64,000 nt of DNA, taken from positions 32,993,456 through 33,057,455 of the forward strand of contig OZ024875.1 of the NCBI GenBank assembly GCA_964017185.1, given 5' to 3'. The notes under the pieces are model-generated. The model worked only from the letters and a program-made list of their open reading frames with translations. It was not told the DNA's origin and made no database searches. Positions 14,301 to 23,145 of this stretch are shown in pieces. This DNA comes from Rugalucina vietnamica (Eukaryota; Mollusca; Bivalvia; Lucinida; Lucinidae). The stretch's first letter is position 1, and the number at the start of each line of letters is the position of its first letter. Position numbers and translations under genes: made by a program.

Positions 14301-17300
14301 AGTCAGCATTTACTTAACGAGTTGAGGTCGAAACGATTACATTAAGCTAACAAAGTTTTGGACAACTGGCCCCTGGACGGACATGCTGAATGACATACAC
14401 CGGCTCAGTTCCAGCCAGTAAGCTCTGATGAGCTTAAGTGCTAACTAATCAAATGGGTGTTTAACTGTTTATCAATAATAAATGAAATTGAAACTGTAGG
14501 TCTGCGCCTTATAATATGACAAATATGACAGAAATACAACTTACTTGTCTTATCGTGTTTTGTGTTTCATGTTAGCTGACTCTTGGGGTAATCTTTTGAC
14601 TTTGACCAGGGTTTCCTTACTTTTTTCAGTTTCACCGGCACGAAAGGGCATATTGGCGAGGCAACGCTACTTTAGATGCTGTGCAGCCGTTGTATGTTGA
14701 AATCACTTAGTGAGGTTTTGACTGTGTCTTTGCAGTATTTCTTGTGTTCACCTTGAGAACGTTTTCCTCCTGGAATTCCTCGTAGAAAACTGTCTTTCAA
14801 AGCCGCCCATCTGGCATTCTTATAGCATTGCCAGATTATCTTAGCTGTTCAAGCTTTTATAATTAGGAGACGCCTGTCTGGAATCTTGTCTTCCCATGAC
14901 TCTCTTGTACTGCCAATGCCTCACATGCATTATAATAGGGATAACCACAACATTATCGAGTTTCAACTTGATGCGATGCTTGATTTCATCCAGTTGCCAC
15001 ACTGGCATTTTAGCTCACCTGAGCCGAAGGCTCACAGGTGAGCTTATAGTATACCCATCGTCGTCGTTGTCGTCGTTCACACTTTTCAATCAACTTTCTT
15101 CTCTGAAACCACTTGGCCAATCAAATTCAAATTTCATGTGGAGGGCTATAAATAGCAAAACCCTTTAAAAATCTTCTTCTCCAGAACAAGAAGGCCTATG
15201 ATTTTGAAACTTGGTATGATGCATCAGACTATAGAGCTCTACAAAGTTTGTATAAATCATGACCCTGGGATGACCTTGACCTTTTTTACGGCAAGGTCAA
15301 CTTAGGTCGCCCATGCATTTGAATGGGAAAAATAGGAAAATGTCATTTAATGGCAATAAACTTGCTAGAAATGAGCCAATGGACAGAAGATTTATGTTTA
15401 TGAAAATATTTTGGGCCCAGGGGGTTGTCTGCGCCTGCCCCTGGGCTATATACATGTATATGACCAAAATATTCAAACATCTTCTTCTCTGAAACTGCTT
15501 GGCCAATCAAAGCCAAACTTTATGTGGAGCATCCTTAGGAAGAGGGAATGAAAGTTTGTATAAATGGTCAAGGTCACATGACCAAGATGGCCGCCATGGC
15601 TATAAATAGCAAAAACCTTTCAAAATCTTCTTCTTCAGAACCAGAAGGCCTATGATTTTAAAACTTGGTATGAAGCGTCTAGGAATGAAGATCTACAAAG
15701 TTTGTATAAATCATCTTATGGCAAGGTCAACTTAGGTGGCCCATGCAACTGAATGGGGAGAAATAAGAAAATGTTAATTAATTGAGAGAAACTTGCTAGG
15801 AATGAGCAAACGGACAGAAGATTTATGCTAATGATAATATTTTAGGCCCAGTGGGTTGTCTGCCCCTGCCCCGGGGCTATATACATGTATATGACCAATG
15901 ATATTTGAACATCTCTAAAACAACTTGGCCAATCGAAGCCAAACTTTACCTGCTGCATCCTCAGGAAGAGTGAATGAAAGTTTGCATAAATAGTCATGGT
16001 CACGTGACCAAGATGGCCACCATAGCTATAAATAACAAAAATCTTTTTTAAAAATCTTGTTTCTCAGAACCAGGAGGCCTATGATTTTGAAACTTGGCAT
16101 GTGGCATCCAGGAATGGAGGTCTACAAAATTTGCATCAATCATGACCCTGGGATGACCTTGACCTATTTTATGGCAAAGTCAACTTAGGTCGCCCATGCG
16201 GGAAAATTGTTAAAATGTCATTTGAGGGCAAAACTTGCAGTAAATTGGCAAATGGACTGAATTTTCATGATTTGAAAAGACATTGACTCCAGGGGTTATT
16301 CTGCCCCTGCCCTGGGGTTATATACACGCATATTGCCATTGTAGTCAAACAAGTTTATTAGTATATATCTCAGGTCTCAGATGAGCGTTTATAGGACCAT
16401 TGGTCCTCTTGTTTGTGTTCTACTGACCTCATCATCATTGTGCACTGTTCTGTGGAGAGGGTTTCTCAGCCAGGACAATTCAACAACATTTTCAGTGATG
16501 AATGGTTCATTGTACTGGTATTTTGTTGACAAAAAATCACTCTTGTCACATGTTTGTGAAACTTGACCTTTTGCCTCTGAGACGTTAGTCACAGGAAAAG
16601 CTTCAGGGAATTGTACGTTCTGAAAACGTGCCAGCATACCAGCATTAAGTACTTCAATCATTTGCCATTATTGTTACGACTCTGGGTGCACATCTTCTCC
16701 CAGCCTCTGTCGAAAGCTTTGAGGCCGACCGGCGCCATGTAGAGATCTACAATTATGCTTGCATTTCTACTGGATTTGACTTGACATGTGAAGATCATTT
16801 ATCGCAATGTGTCTTTCCTGAATTTACTTTGACATTCTGAAGTCCAGCATGGTTGAAATAATTTTCGGGAAAACCCTGAGAAAGTTTAACCAATAGTTGT
16901 AACGTTCTAGGATCTGTCCAGATGCCTCAGCGGTTGTCACGCACTTCATAGAAGTTCCTTTCACTGACGACTGCTTACGTTCAAATTCTTTGTTAGCGCA
17001 CAATCAGGTAAGTAGGGGTAAAAATCCACACATATAAAGAGCTTACCAATATGTCTTTTAATTAGAACTTCTCATCGACTCTGTTTCTTGTGATATTGCT
17101 GCATCTGTAGAGCCGGGTAGACCTGGACCAGCGGATCACGATGTGAAGCACACAAACCTGAAGAAAAGTCCACTATACAGCTGCAGACAGAGGGTAAAAC
17201 CGTCCTATCCAGACTCGGTGACCTATGCCAGAGGTAGGTACAGCATGCCTGTGCATGAAAAAACCAACAATTTGGGTTCCGACCAGGTCCGACACAAACC

Positions 17301-20300
17301 GGGCTGTACAGTCACAGAAGATGGTAAGAGGCTGGAAATTTTGGATTTAGAAAGTAGAGAAATTGTACTTTCCGTGTAGCGAAAACAAAGGCGCTGATCG
17401 AAAACAAAGGCGCTGATCAGCTTCGCAGTACTGCGAAGCTGATCTGCGCCTTTGCTTTGTCTGGTGTGGATTCGAGCCCTCGAGGGCCACACACGGCGCA
17501 CATGTGAGACAAGCGGGTGTGCAAGGTGGATTTTCAACCGTTTTCGCACCACCTACTGATTGTTCCGTCTCGTATGAAAACTGAAATAAAAATGATTATT
17601 TTGGATTAAAAATGGGTACCCAGATAGCAAGGATACGTTGGTCCCACGTTGGTAGTTGGTGGAAATGCAGGCGTGGATTTGTCAACATTGGACCAACATC
17701 GGTCTAATGTAATATACACATGGAAATAAGTTAGGGAACACCGGTAATAATGTGACTACCACCTTTGGACTGTATATATCCTTCTTTGTAAAAAAATATA
17801 AAAAATGTTTTGACAACTTGTCAGAATCTGCAATATCCAATGTTGCTTCTATGTGAAAATGGTTAGCATCAAACATTATCTGTGGCGGACAGCGGCCATC
17901 TTTGATTCAGATTTTTTTTGCTAAAATTAAGAAACGCACTGCTAGTCGTTGCGATAACTTCATTATTTGAAATCGCATTGTCGTACTTTTTCGCAAGCAT
18001 AAAGCTGAGGCATTACTTGTTGAACTTTGATCACAAATTCTTTATTTTCTGACCGACTGTCGCCGGTAGGTCCATACTTTCCCGGGGGTAGGTGTCTTGA
18101 TCACGTTTTGTTCTTTGGGTATACATTTTGCAGGTTGTAAATTTTGGGTCAGATATTCGATATGACCCTTTAGGAATCTAAACATGCACGTTCTGGTTAT
18201 AGTGTCCTAGCGGAATTATTCTTTTACGGCTTTATTGGCAAAATATCCACGAATTTTGCTTTCCATAGAAATCAATGCAAACAGTAGATTTTGTATGATT
18301 AGCTGGTTTAGAGATGACGCATGAAGTTTTAGGTCCGAAGTCGTTTATTCATTCAAAACGATAAGAGTCAACATTTTATTCCTGTTTTGCTGTCAAAAAT
18401 TGAGTTTAGCGGAGTGCAGAAGCAAAAAGGCAAACTTGTTTTACGTAAAAGTGAAGTTTTTCACATATGGCATATTGTATCCTCCGTAGTACAAAGACAA
18501 AATGTTGTGAATTTCCATAAATTGGTCTGTAGCTAGGCCAAGGTATGAAATATATGTGATTAAAATTTCAGTATCGCCAGAAAAAAAGAAAACGGATTTT
18601 TTCAAACTTTCCCCAAGAGCTAAAAGTGTTCCCTAACTTATTTCCATGTGTATATATTGCAAATATTTTTAAAGATAAGCAACACTTACAGAAACTAAAA
18701 ACAAACAACAGTATATTTTGTAGTTCTTTTAAAATATATGTCATGTTTGGTTGTCATTTACTGTTAATATTCTTAAAATAGTTACACAATTTACTACATT
18801 TACACCTAAATGCAACGATTTTTAAATTTAAGTATGCAAAACAACTCAGACATAGTATACATAAAATGCTCTCATTAAACTGCATCTCGTGGGCATCTTC
18901 TTCATGAGAGGATGCAAAATGTGAAAACCATAAAAGGTATAGAAAGAAATTAAGTGATAAAAATATATAACTAATTGCAATGATAAAATTAAAAACGTTG
19001 GATCGGCGTGGAACCGACATTCAGGCATATGTCATATGTGGATCCCATGTGGAGCCATCATGAGGGTTCCATGACAATCTCCCGTGCAAACTTGCGTTGA
19101 GCCCACGTGGATTGCCGACGTCGAACCCACGAAGTGAATGTGGGCGGTCAACATCGTGCCCACGTGGGTCCAACATATCATTGCTATCTGTGTATCTTGT
19201 TTTCTTTTCTGGAGACGTTTCTCCTTAAAATGGTAAATTGTTGGTCCTATTGCGAATTAACAATCTGCATTTAGAACAAAAATAAGAAATAAGGTCGGAT
19301 TCAGGCTTTATCAAAACAAATAGTAGATACATTTGTCTTCTAAATGCTAAATTTGTACATGTACCTTTCACATGTTTCATATCATTTGGACTTTGTGCCT
19401 CTTGCAGTTAAAACGGAAGGGCCGGGTCCAGGTGCTTACAAGACTGTTGACAGTTTCCTAAACAATGATAAACCAGCATTCTCCTTCAGAAAACGACTGA
19501 AAGACCTGGCCGAGGCTGAGAGTAAGTGAACATTCAACTTTATGGTTTTTATAGCCCCGCTTTGAAAAAGTGGGGCTATACTGGATTCACCCTGTCCTTC
19601 CGTAGTTCTGTCGTTCCGTTATTCTGTCATTCCGTCCTTCCGGCATTTCGTTTCCGTTCATTATCTTGAGAATGGCTTGACAGAATCTGACCAAATTTTG
19701 CATACACATCAACATTGACAAGATCTAGCTTGGGATTGTTACCCGTCATTTTTTGCCAAATTTTGACACAGTCACGGACCCTTGATTTACGTCAGAATTT
19801 CGTTTCCGCTCAATATCTTGTGAATGAATTGACAGAATCTGACCAAATTTTGTATGCACATCAACATCGACAAGACCTAGCTTGGGATTATTGTCCATCA
19901 TTTTTCGCAAAATTTTGACGGAGTTACAGCCCTTGATTGACGTGAGAATTTTGTTTCCGCTAAAAATCTTGAAAACGAATTGACAGAATCTGACCAAATT
20001 TTGTATGCACATTAACATTGACAAGATCTAGCTTGGGATTTTCGCACAATTTTGACGGAGTTACTGCCCTTGATTGATGTCAGAATTTTGTTTCCGCTCA
20101 ATATCTCGAGAATGAATAGACAGAATCTAACCAAATTTTGTATGCACATCAACATTGACAATATCTAGCTTGGGATTTTTGCCTGCCATTTTTTCGCAAA
20201 ATTTTGACGGAGTTACGGCCCTTGATTGACGTCAGAATTTCATTTCCGCTCTATAGCTTGAGAACAAATTGACAGAATCTGACCGAATTTTATATGCACA

Positions 20301-23145
20301 TCAACATTGACAAGGTCTAGCTTGGGATTGTAGCCCGTCATTTTTTGCCAAATTTTGACGGAGTTACGGCCCTTGATTCACATCAGAATTTCGTTTCCGC
20401 TAAATATCTGGAGAATGAATAGACATAATCTGACCGAATTATGTATGCACATCAACATCGACAAGACCTAGCTTGGGATTATTGTCCGTCATTTTTCGCA
20501 AAATTTTGACGGAGTTACGGCCCTTGATTGATGTCAGAATTTGGTTTCCGCTCAATATCTGGAGAAACGAATTGACAGAATCTGACCAAATTTTGTATGC
20601 ACATCAACATTGTCAAGATCTAGCTTAGGATTGTTGACCGTCAATTTTCGCCAAATTTTGACAGAGTTACGGCCCTTGATTGACATCAGAATTTCGTTTC
20701 CGCTCAGTAGCTCGAGAACAAATTGACAGAATCTGACCAAATTTTGTATGTACATCAACACTGACAAGATCCAGATTGGGATTGTGGCCCATCATTTTCC
20801 GCAAAATTTTGACGGAGTAACGGCCCTTGATTGACGTCTGAATTTCGTTTCCGCTCAATATCTTGAGAACGAATTGACATACATGTAATTTTACCAATCT
20901 TTTTACGTGCATCAACATTAACAAGATCTAGCTTGGGATTGTTACCTGTCAATGTTTTTCTCACACTGGAAAAAAGCTCAGAAGCGGGGCTATAGTCAGA
21001 TCCTCTGACAATTCTAGTTGTGTCCATCTTTTACCAGTGCTCTTTCTCATCCCATCACCAAATTAACATAAAGCCCATTGACATTTGCGCTGTAAACTTA
21101 GTCTTTGTATGAGTATTAACCTTTCATTGTATACATATATATCTCTTCCCATCATCTGAAAATTGCCTATGTCACTTGCTTTAACCAATTAACAGTATCT
21201 TGAGATAATTCCTTATAATTATTAGAATGAAAAAGTCTAATTTTTTTTATCCCCTGGATGTCCATGAAACTACAGATTTACATTTCTCTTAGAATTGTCC
21301 ATATATGTTATCAGAAATGACCTCCAAATGCTTTGGGGCATGAAAGGTGTCTAAATTGCACGAAATGCCAACACATATATTTTCCACCTTGACATTTCAG
21401 AGGAGACAATACCAGGCCCCAATGTTTATAATGCTGAAAACTGTGATAAACCGGAGAGCAAGAAGGCCCCTGCTTTTAGTATGGCTAAGAGACTGACAGG
21501 GCCAAACAGTAAGGACATAACTGTGTTAAATTTGTAAATTTATCCATATTATGAATTTGTGTTTTACATATGTTATTCATGATATCAGCACAGCAATTTG
21601 TGTACAACTTGCGATGTCAGCCATCTTGGATACCATCATCTGACTGTTTCACTAAAAGTTGCATTAACATAAATACATGGTTGCATAAACATTAACATAA
21701 TAGGTCACTTTCTGGCGGCAGTCATTCCGCTATAACAACATATAAGAACAAGTTTCAAATTATATTTATAAGAAATACAAGAATCCATAATTTCTGTAAT
21801 CATGTACGCACAAATACTATATATAATCATGTACGCACAAATGAGCCGCCTCATGGGAAAACCAACAATCTGCAAAGGCGAAAACAAAGACGCAGATCAG
21901 CGCCTTTGTTTTCGCTACCTGGATAGTATAATTCCTCTTCTACTTAAAGCCGAATTTCAAGCTTCTAGCTTTTTGCTGTGCTTGTACAGGTCGGTTTGTA
22001 TCAGACCTGTTCGGAAACCACATTGTTGGTTTTCCCATGAGGCGGCTCATATATTGACTGTATTGAATTTACTGTAGCACTGACTTCAGAAGCACCTATC
22101 ATATTTCCACTATGTTTGCTGCTCTTCCCTAAGGTATGAAGGACACTCCAGGTCCTGGAGAGTACTCACCAAAACTGAAGCCCTCAGCTCCAAAATATAC
22201 CATGACAACAAGACGAACATGTAAAGGAAGTAAGTAAACATAATTACTTGCACTTTTTTCAAAAACAGATTTTCAAATTCTGGTTACAGTCTGAACATCC
22301 ATGTTTGAATATATTGGTTTGAATATTGACTCGCTGCTGTCTGATATATCTAGGCATGTCAGTTTATATTAAGCTGGCCATTATTAAGTAATGGCCATTG
22401 AGATGTACATAAACATGATGTAGACCAACTTCACCTTTAACTTACTATATGTACTTGGTAAATCTGGTAAACAGATTGACTTTTGTTTTCCGGTCTTTTT
22501 TTTTCTCTAACATAAAAATTGATACATACTAGATCTACCCAAACTACCAAAAACCATTCCCCACCTTTTTATGGTTATAAAACAATAGCAGTTTTCTAAT
22601 GTTGGTTCGCCTGATTGCATTAACAGCACATTATGAAAACTTGCCCATGCAATAAACAGAGATTTTTTTAGCTTTAAAAATTAAAAATTTTCAGCTGAAA
22701 AATTTTGATATTTTTCTTATTTTTGCTCAAAACATAGATTGTGGGTACACGTTAGAACCGCCTCGTGGAGGCGGTTCTAACAAGTACCCACAATCTATGT
22801 TTTGGAGCAAAAATAAAAAAAATAGGTATACACCTGCATACCCCTGTTTTGCTATATAAAAGTGGGGTTTAAGGGGGTATACATTTCACGCACATGTTTT
22901 CGTGATAATGAAAAGAATATATCCTAATTCATATGCAAAATTAATTTCACTTTATATTCAAAATTAAATGTACTTTATTTTTAGCTTTTGTGGGTCCAGC
23001 CCCTAATCGCTACACCCTACCAGAATCTATAGCCTCCAAGAAGAAAGGAGTTATCTTCAAGAGCAGAGCCAGTCCATATGTATATTCTGGATTTAGGGGC
23101 ACCAAGTTAATGGAGCCTTCAACCCTGCCTAAAATCTTAGCTTAA
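387..23145 (+). CDS. SHIPPO/ODF3-type sperm-tail PG-rich repeat protein, 12 exons, 5' partial
   Basis: Joining 387-488, 1026-1139, 2082-2216, 2630-2743, 6671-6760, 7287-7391, 10711-10809, 17111-17233, 19408-19521, 21401-21508, 22134-22229 and 22985-23145 gives one open frame of about 452 codons ending in TAA. Every junction is AG/GT and every intron interrupts a codon after its first base. Almost every exon carries one PGP-x-Y type unit followed by a basic aromatic stretch (for example YPGPADY, IPGPFEY, APGPDY, GPGPGAY, IPGPNVY, TPGPGEY), the signature of the SHIPPO/STPGR repeat found in ODF3/CIMAP and STPG proteins. Family members are associated with sperm flagella and ciliary microtubules; a role here as a microtubule-associated axonemal protein is inferred. 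The repeat number exceeds that of vertebrate ODF3 (about 254 residues), so exact orthology is not assigned. The start codon and upstream exons are outside the window. It converges on the ARIH2 gene downstream. Confidence 0.9.
748..766. repeat. (ACAT)n microsatellite
   Basis: Short ACAT tetranucleotide run in SHIPPO intron 1. The rest of that intron (489-1025) shows nothing recognisable. Confidence 0.6.
1026..1139 (+). CDS. SHIPPO gene exon 2
   Basis: Acceptor CTATTTCAG ends at 1025 and donor GTATTG starts at 1140. It encodes the unit HIPGPFEYN followed by a lysine-rich segment. Length 114, phase 1 at both ends. Confidence 0.88.
1197..1494. repeat. 28-bp minisatellite in SHIPPO intron 2
   Basis: About ten units of a ~28-bp sequence of the form TTTTTGTGAACTATATGC plus CTCTCACATA, with small deletions. 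It begins 57 bases after the donor of exon 2. The remainder of the intron to 1760 has no recognisable feature. Confidence 0.85.
1764..2053. mobile_element. TIR element, GAGGTTAT/ATAACCTC ends
   Basis: The ends read CCTGAGGTTATAAAG and ATAACCTCGGG, with subterminal GCTCAGC/GCTGAGC-like arms and an inner perfect hairpin GCCAACAATTGTTGGC near 1835-1850. A second copy is at 31656-31898 and part of one at 24120-24252. Non-autonomous; its right end is about 30 bases from SHIPPO exon 3. Confidence 0.75.
2082..2216 (+). CDS. SHIPPO gene exon 3 (degenerate repeat)
   Basis: Acceptor CCTTTTTCAG ends at 2081 and donor GTAAGC starts at 2217. The unit has lost the PGP core (reads GVLGKYKVEY) but keeps the GPKYKMGTKG second half typical of the repeat. 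Length 135. A dispersed inverted-repeat element ends about 30 bases before the exon. Confidence 0.82.
2630..2743 (+). CDS. SHIPPO gene exon 4
   Basis: Acceptor ATATTTTAG ends at 2629 and donor GTAGGT starts at 2744. It encodes FQAPGPDYRP and the second-half motif GPKKSFGQKP. Length 114, phase 1. Confidence 0.9.
2911..3312. mobile_element. foldback element, copy 1 (29-bp hairpin arms)
   Basis: Arms 2931-2959 and 3007-3035 are perfect inverted copies (start TTCATGGAGCTATGAACC). The 3' part through GGTTCATCTAAGGAGG at about 3297-3312 is shared with the copy at 3872-4352. Apparent small ORFs inside both copies are repeat-borne. Confidence 0.75.
3872..4352. mobile_element. foldback element, copy 2 (extra arm)
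   Basis: Close copy of 2911-3312 with an additional right arm inserted, so the motif CCCACTGCGGTTCATAGC occurs twice in the same orientation. The interval 3313-3871 between the copies has no recognisable feature. Confidence 0.75.
4990..5420. repeat. degenerate ~45-60 bp tandem array
   Basis: Loose repeats of TTTTTACTTTTCAAAAT, GCGATCAGG and GAGTGGAAACCC. Strongly diverged. The flanks 4353-4990 and 5420-6670 (SHIPPO intron 4) show no gene. Confidence 0.55.
6671..6760 (+). CDS. SHIPPO gene exon 5
   Basis: Acceptor CTAACTTCAG ends at 6670 and donor GTAAGT starts at 6761. It encodes GPADYDV and GPSYSFGIKLPEP, a canonical repeat. Length 90, phase 1. It follows a 3.9 kb intron in which I found no further exon. 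Confidence 0.9.
6968..7015. repeat. poly(T) tract, 48 bases
   Basis: Uninterrupted T run in SHIPPO intron 5; could be the tail of a retroposed copy on the - strand, but no body was recognised. Confidence 0.9.
7287..7391 (+). CDS. SHIPPO gene exon 6
   Basis: Acceptor ACATTACAG ends at 7286 and donor GTAAGG starts at 7392. It encodes FSPAANTYDIGTTIG then APAISISGRE. The PGP core is replaced by SPA. Length 105, phase 1. Confidence 0.88.
7424..8205. mobile_element. repeat copy split by ~570 bp insertion
   Basis: 7424-7500 and 8070-8205 match consecutive parts of the uninterrupted copy at 30936-31155 (shared TTCCATTTTTCGATGAA and GTTCTGCGGCGTCACA). The ~570 bp between them is absent from that copy and includes the palindrome at 7918-8056. 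Confidence 0.65.
7918..8056. repeat. long imperfect palindrome
   Basis: GGTGAATACCAAATATATTT and its inverse near the right edge, with inner arms ATCTCGTGAGTTGAAAA and TTTTCAACTCACTCGAT. It can form a long cruciform; a foldback element is likely. Confidence 0.75.
8332..8369. repeat. (TC)n microsatellite
   Basis: About 19 TC dinucleotides in SHIPPO intron 6. From 8370 to 9224 nothing recognisable was seen. Confidence 0.9.
9225..10258. mobile_element. ~1.03 kb element with perfect 28-bp TIRs (Tc1/mariner-like)
   Basis: Left arm 9225-9252 and right arm 10231-10258 are perfect inverted repeats beginning TATACTCATCAAAAG. TA at each edge fits a TA target-site duplication, as in Tc1/mariner elements. 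No transposase frame is visible, so it is non-autonomous or decayed. Confidence 0.8.
10319..10339. repeat. poly(T) tract
   Basis: Run of about 21 T in SHIPPO intron 6. The rest to the exon at 10711 is featureless. Confidence 0.85.
10711..10809 (+). CDS. SHIPPO gene exon 7
   Basis: A strong polypyrimidine tract and acceptor TTCTCTAG end at 10710; donor GTAAGC starts at 10810. It encodes GPCPATYYPV and a second-half segment. Length 99, phase 1. The next intron is 6.3 kb and contains the nested ORF. Confidence 0.88.
11276..12121 (+). CDS. intronless SHIPPO/PG-rich repeat protein nested in intron 7
   Basis: This is a 281-codon ORF from ATG 11276 to TAG 12119-12121. The first ~75 residues are Ser/Arg-rich and probably disordered. 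Four degenerate SHIPPO units follow: TPGPDYYNIKSTIG, TPSPGQYEIKSTIG, PAPTKYNMKSSIG and NPGPTSYQ, each followed by an ARF-x-G-D/E-R basic motif and an F-L-L/V segment. The ARF..GD/ER spacer distinguishes it from the surrounding host gene. A splice-acceptor-like TTTTCCTTAG ends at 11273, just before the ATG, so a 5' untranslated exon could join here. Splicing host exon 7 to this acceptor would hit TGA at once, so this is not an alternative terminal exon of the host gene. It may be an old retrocopy or an independent gene for a ciliary or sperm protein. The in-frame upstream GTG at 11252 is not favoured as start. Intact frame argues for function; no polyadenylation signal was assigned. Confidence 0.8.
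   Translation: MVKKETPRSHRIYSRSTGSLQNRSPRSPTSDDDISLPSLRSTTRLQSRSSVRGFNRLNAGSRLTLPAEFQTPGPDYYNIKSTIGERGGPVFKGDRNRSFIQAKSSNATFLLPRLVNETPSPGQYEIKSTIGKGHRSTFGHARRDARFAGDRTNNAIFLLQKYDDPSPAPTKYNMKSSIGSKSFHRLSPISGPSFAKSERNARFSGERNARFLVPKAISTNPGPTSYQTEQYGEFGKNVKGAGFGRSRRTSRFPGDHKAVFLLAERVDQFKRPSSFTSFRMP
12122..14142. other. intronic stretch after nested ORF
   Basis: No gene recognised. The only structure is a small foldback at 13141-13249 with arms CTTTCACTGGATGAT and ATCATCCAGTGAAAG. It presumably holds the 3' untranslated region of the nested ORF. Confidence 0.4.
14143..14375. mobile_element. MITE, CCCAGTTGTTCAAAA family, copy 1
   Basis: Ends CCCAGTTGTTCAAAATT and TTTTGGACAACTGGCCC. The inner hairpin centres on GAGAATCCTTTGATTCTC near 14230-14250. 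A second copy is at 24503-24745. Confidence 0.8.
14640..15008 (-). pseudogene. decayed non-LTR retrotransposon C-terminal relic
   Basis: The - strand reads, across several frameshifts, ARMPDGR-like text then LPKTVF and GGKRSQGEHKKYCKDTVK, which resembles the end of many LINE reverse transcriptase ORFs (RMPDxRLPKxxLYGEL..GKRSQGRPKxRFKD). The hairpin-ended element at 15010 begins at its edge. Confidence 0.5.
15010..16410 (+). mobile_element. hairpin-ended tandem-repeat element, AGCTCACC family, copy 1
   Basis: The left end is a hairpin at 15012-15044 (AGCTCACCTGAGCC/GGTGAGCT arms), then a CGTCGT microsatellite (15058-15081), then about three units of 425-450 bp sharing GGCCTATGATTTTGAAACTT and TGGCCAATCAAAGCC. 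The right end holds palindrome AGGACCATTGGTCCT (16393-16407). No coding capacity. This layout resembles tandem-repeat-bearing non-autonomous elements of bivalves (pearl/CvE, Helentron-like). Confidence 0.8.
16411..17110. other. intron 7 remainder, no gene recognised
   Basis: A 90-codon - strand open frame at 16389-16661 spans the element edge and has no recognised domain. Nothing else is evident before exon 8. Confidence 0.3.
17111..17233 (+). CDS. SHIPPO gene exon 8
   Basis: The acceptor ends GCATCTGTAG at 17110 and donor GTAGGT starts at 17234. It encodes GRPGPADHDV then SPLYSCRQRVKP. Length 123, phase 1. A partial TGAGCC-type repeat starts only a few bases after the donor. Confidence 0.88.
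17241..17462. mobile_element. TGAGCC foldback family, partial copy
   Basis: Contains the family internal sequence (AAACCAACAATTTGGG, CAGGTCCGACACAAACC) and the hairpin GCTGATCAGCTTCGCAGT. The right terminus is missing and GAAAACAAAGGCGCTGATC is duplicated. Confidence 0.75.
17617..19194. mobile_element. TIR element with nested insertion
   Basis: Outer ends TACCCAGATAGCA (17617) and TGCTATCTGTGTA (ending 19194), followed inward by repeated CACGTGGG/CCCACG motifs. A second element occupies 17713-18654. No coding recognised. Confidence 0.6.
17713..18654. mobile_element. ~0.94 kb element with perfect 29-bp TIRs, nested
   Basis: Arms 17713-17741 and 18626-18654 are perfect inverted repeats starting TATACACATGGAAATAAG. 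The TA edges fit Tc1/mariner-type insertion. No transposase frame. Confidence 0.8.
19408..19521 (+). CDS. SHIPPO gene exon 9
   Basis: Acceptor CCTCTTGCAG ends at 19407 and donor GTAAGT starts at 19522. It encodes EGPGPGAYKTV and PAFSFRKRL. Length 114, phase 1. Confidence 0.92.
19551..20995 (+). mobile_element. hairpin-ended tandem-repeat element, TAGCCCCGC family
   Basis: The left end is a hairpin (19551-19580, ATAGCCCCGCTTT/AGTGGGGCTAT), then a TTCCGT/GTTCCG microsatellite-like stretch, then nine units of about 151 bp (shared GACAGAATCTGACCAAATTT and GACGGAGTTACGGCCC). The right end is a single arm AGCGGGGCTATAG. It starts 30 bases after the donor of SHIPPO exon 9. Confidence 0.85.
21401..21508 (+). 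CDS. SHIPPO gene exon 10
   Basis: Acceptor GACATTTCAG ends at 21400 and donor GTAAGG starts at 21509. It encodes TIPGPNVYNAE and APAFSMAKRL. Length 108, phase 1. Confidence 0.92.
21841..22050. mobile_element. TGAGCC foldback element (MITE)
   Basis: Ends ATGAGCCGCCTCATGGG and CCCATGAGGCGGCTCAT. It lacks most of the internal hairpin. Preceded by a duplicated ATCATGTACGCACAAAT. Confidence 0.9.
22134..22229 (+). CDS. SHIPPO gene exon 11
   Basis: Acceptor CTTCCCTAAG ends at 22133 and donor GTAAGT starts at 22230. It encodes DTPGPGEYSPKL and APKYTMTTRR, a textbook repeat. Length 96, phase 1. Confidence 0.92.
22622..22912. mobile_element. GTATACCCC/CATGCAAT repeat, copy 1
   Basis: Inverted core around GGTTCTAAC/GTTAGAACC with GTACCCACAATCTATG arms. 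Termini are like ATTATGAAAACTTGCCCATG and CACATGTTTTCGTGATAAT. Other copies: 23144-23340, 36436-36692, 45148-45425, 47590-47840; a poor one near 39475. Confidence 0.75.
22985..23145 (+). CDS. SHIPPO gene terminal exon 12 with stop
   Basis: Acceptor TTATTTTTAG ends at 22984. It encodes VGPAPNRYTLPES, then a C-terminal tail reading SPYVYSGFRG, and ends in TAA at 23143-23145. The stop codon touches the edge of a dispersed repeat (23144-23340). An AATAAA lies near 23575, but no polyadenylation site can be assigned with confidence. Confidence 0.9.

Noticed and set aside
16389-16661. 90-codon - strand ORF across the element edge
   Set aside because: No recognisable domain and its C-terminal end lies in the hairpin-ended repeat; coding not supported.
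20552-21027. Several overlapping - strand ORFs with similar protein text
   Set aside because: They are readings of the 151-bp tandem units of the TAGCCCCGC element.
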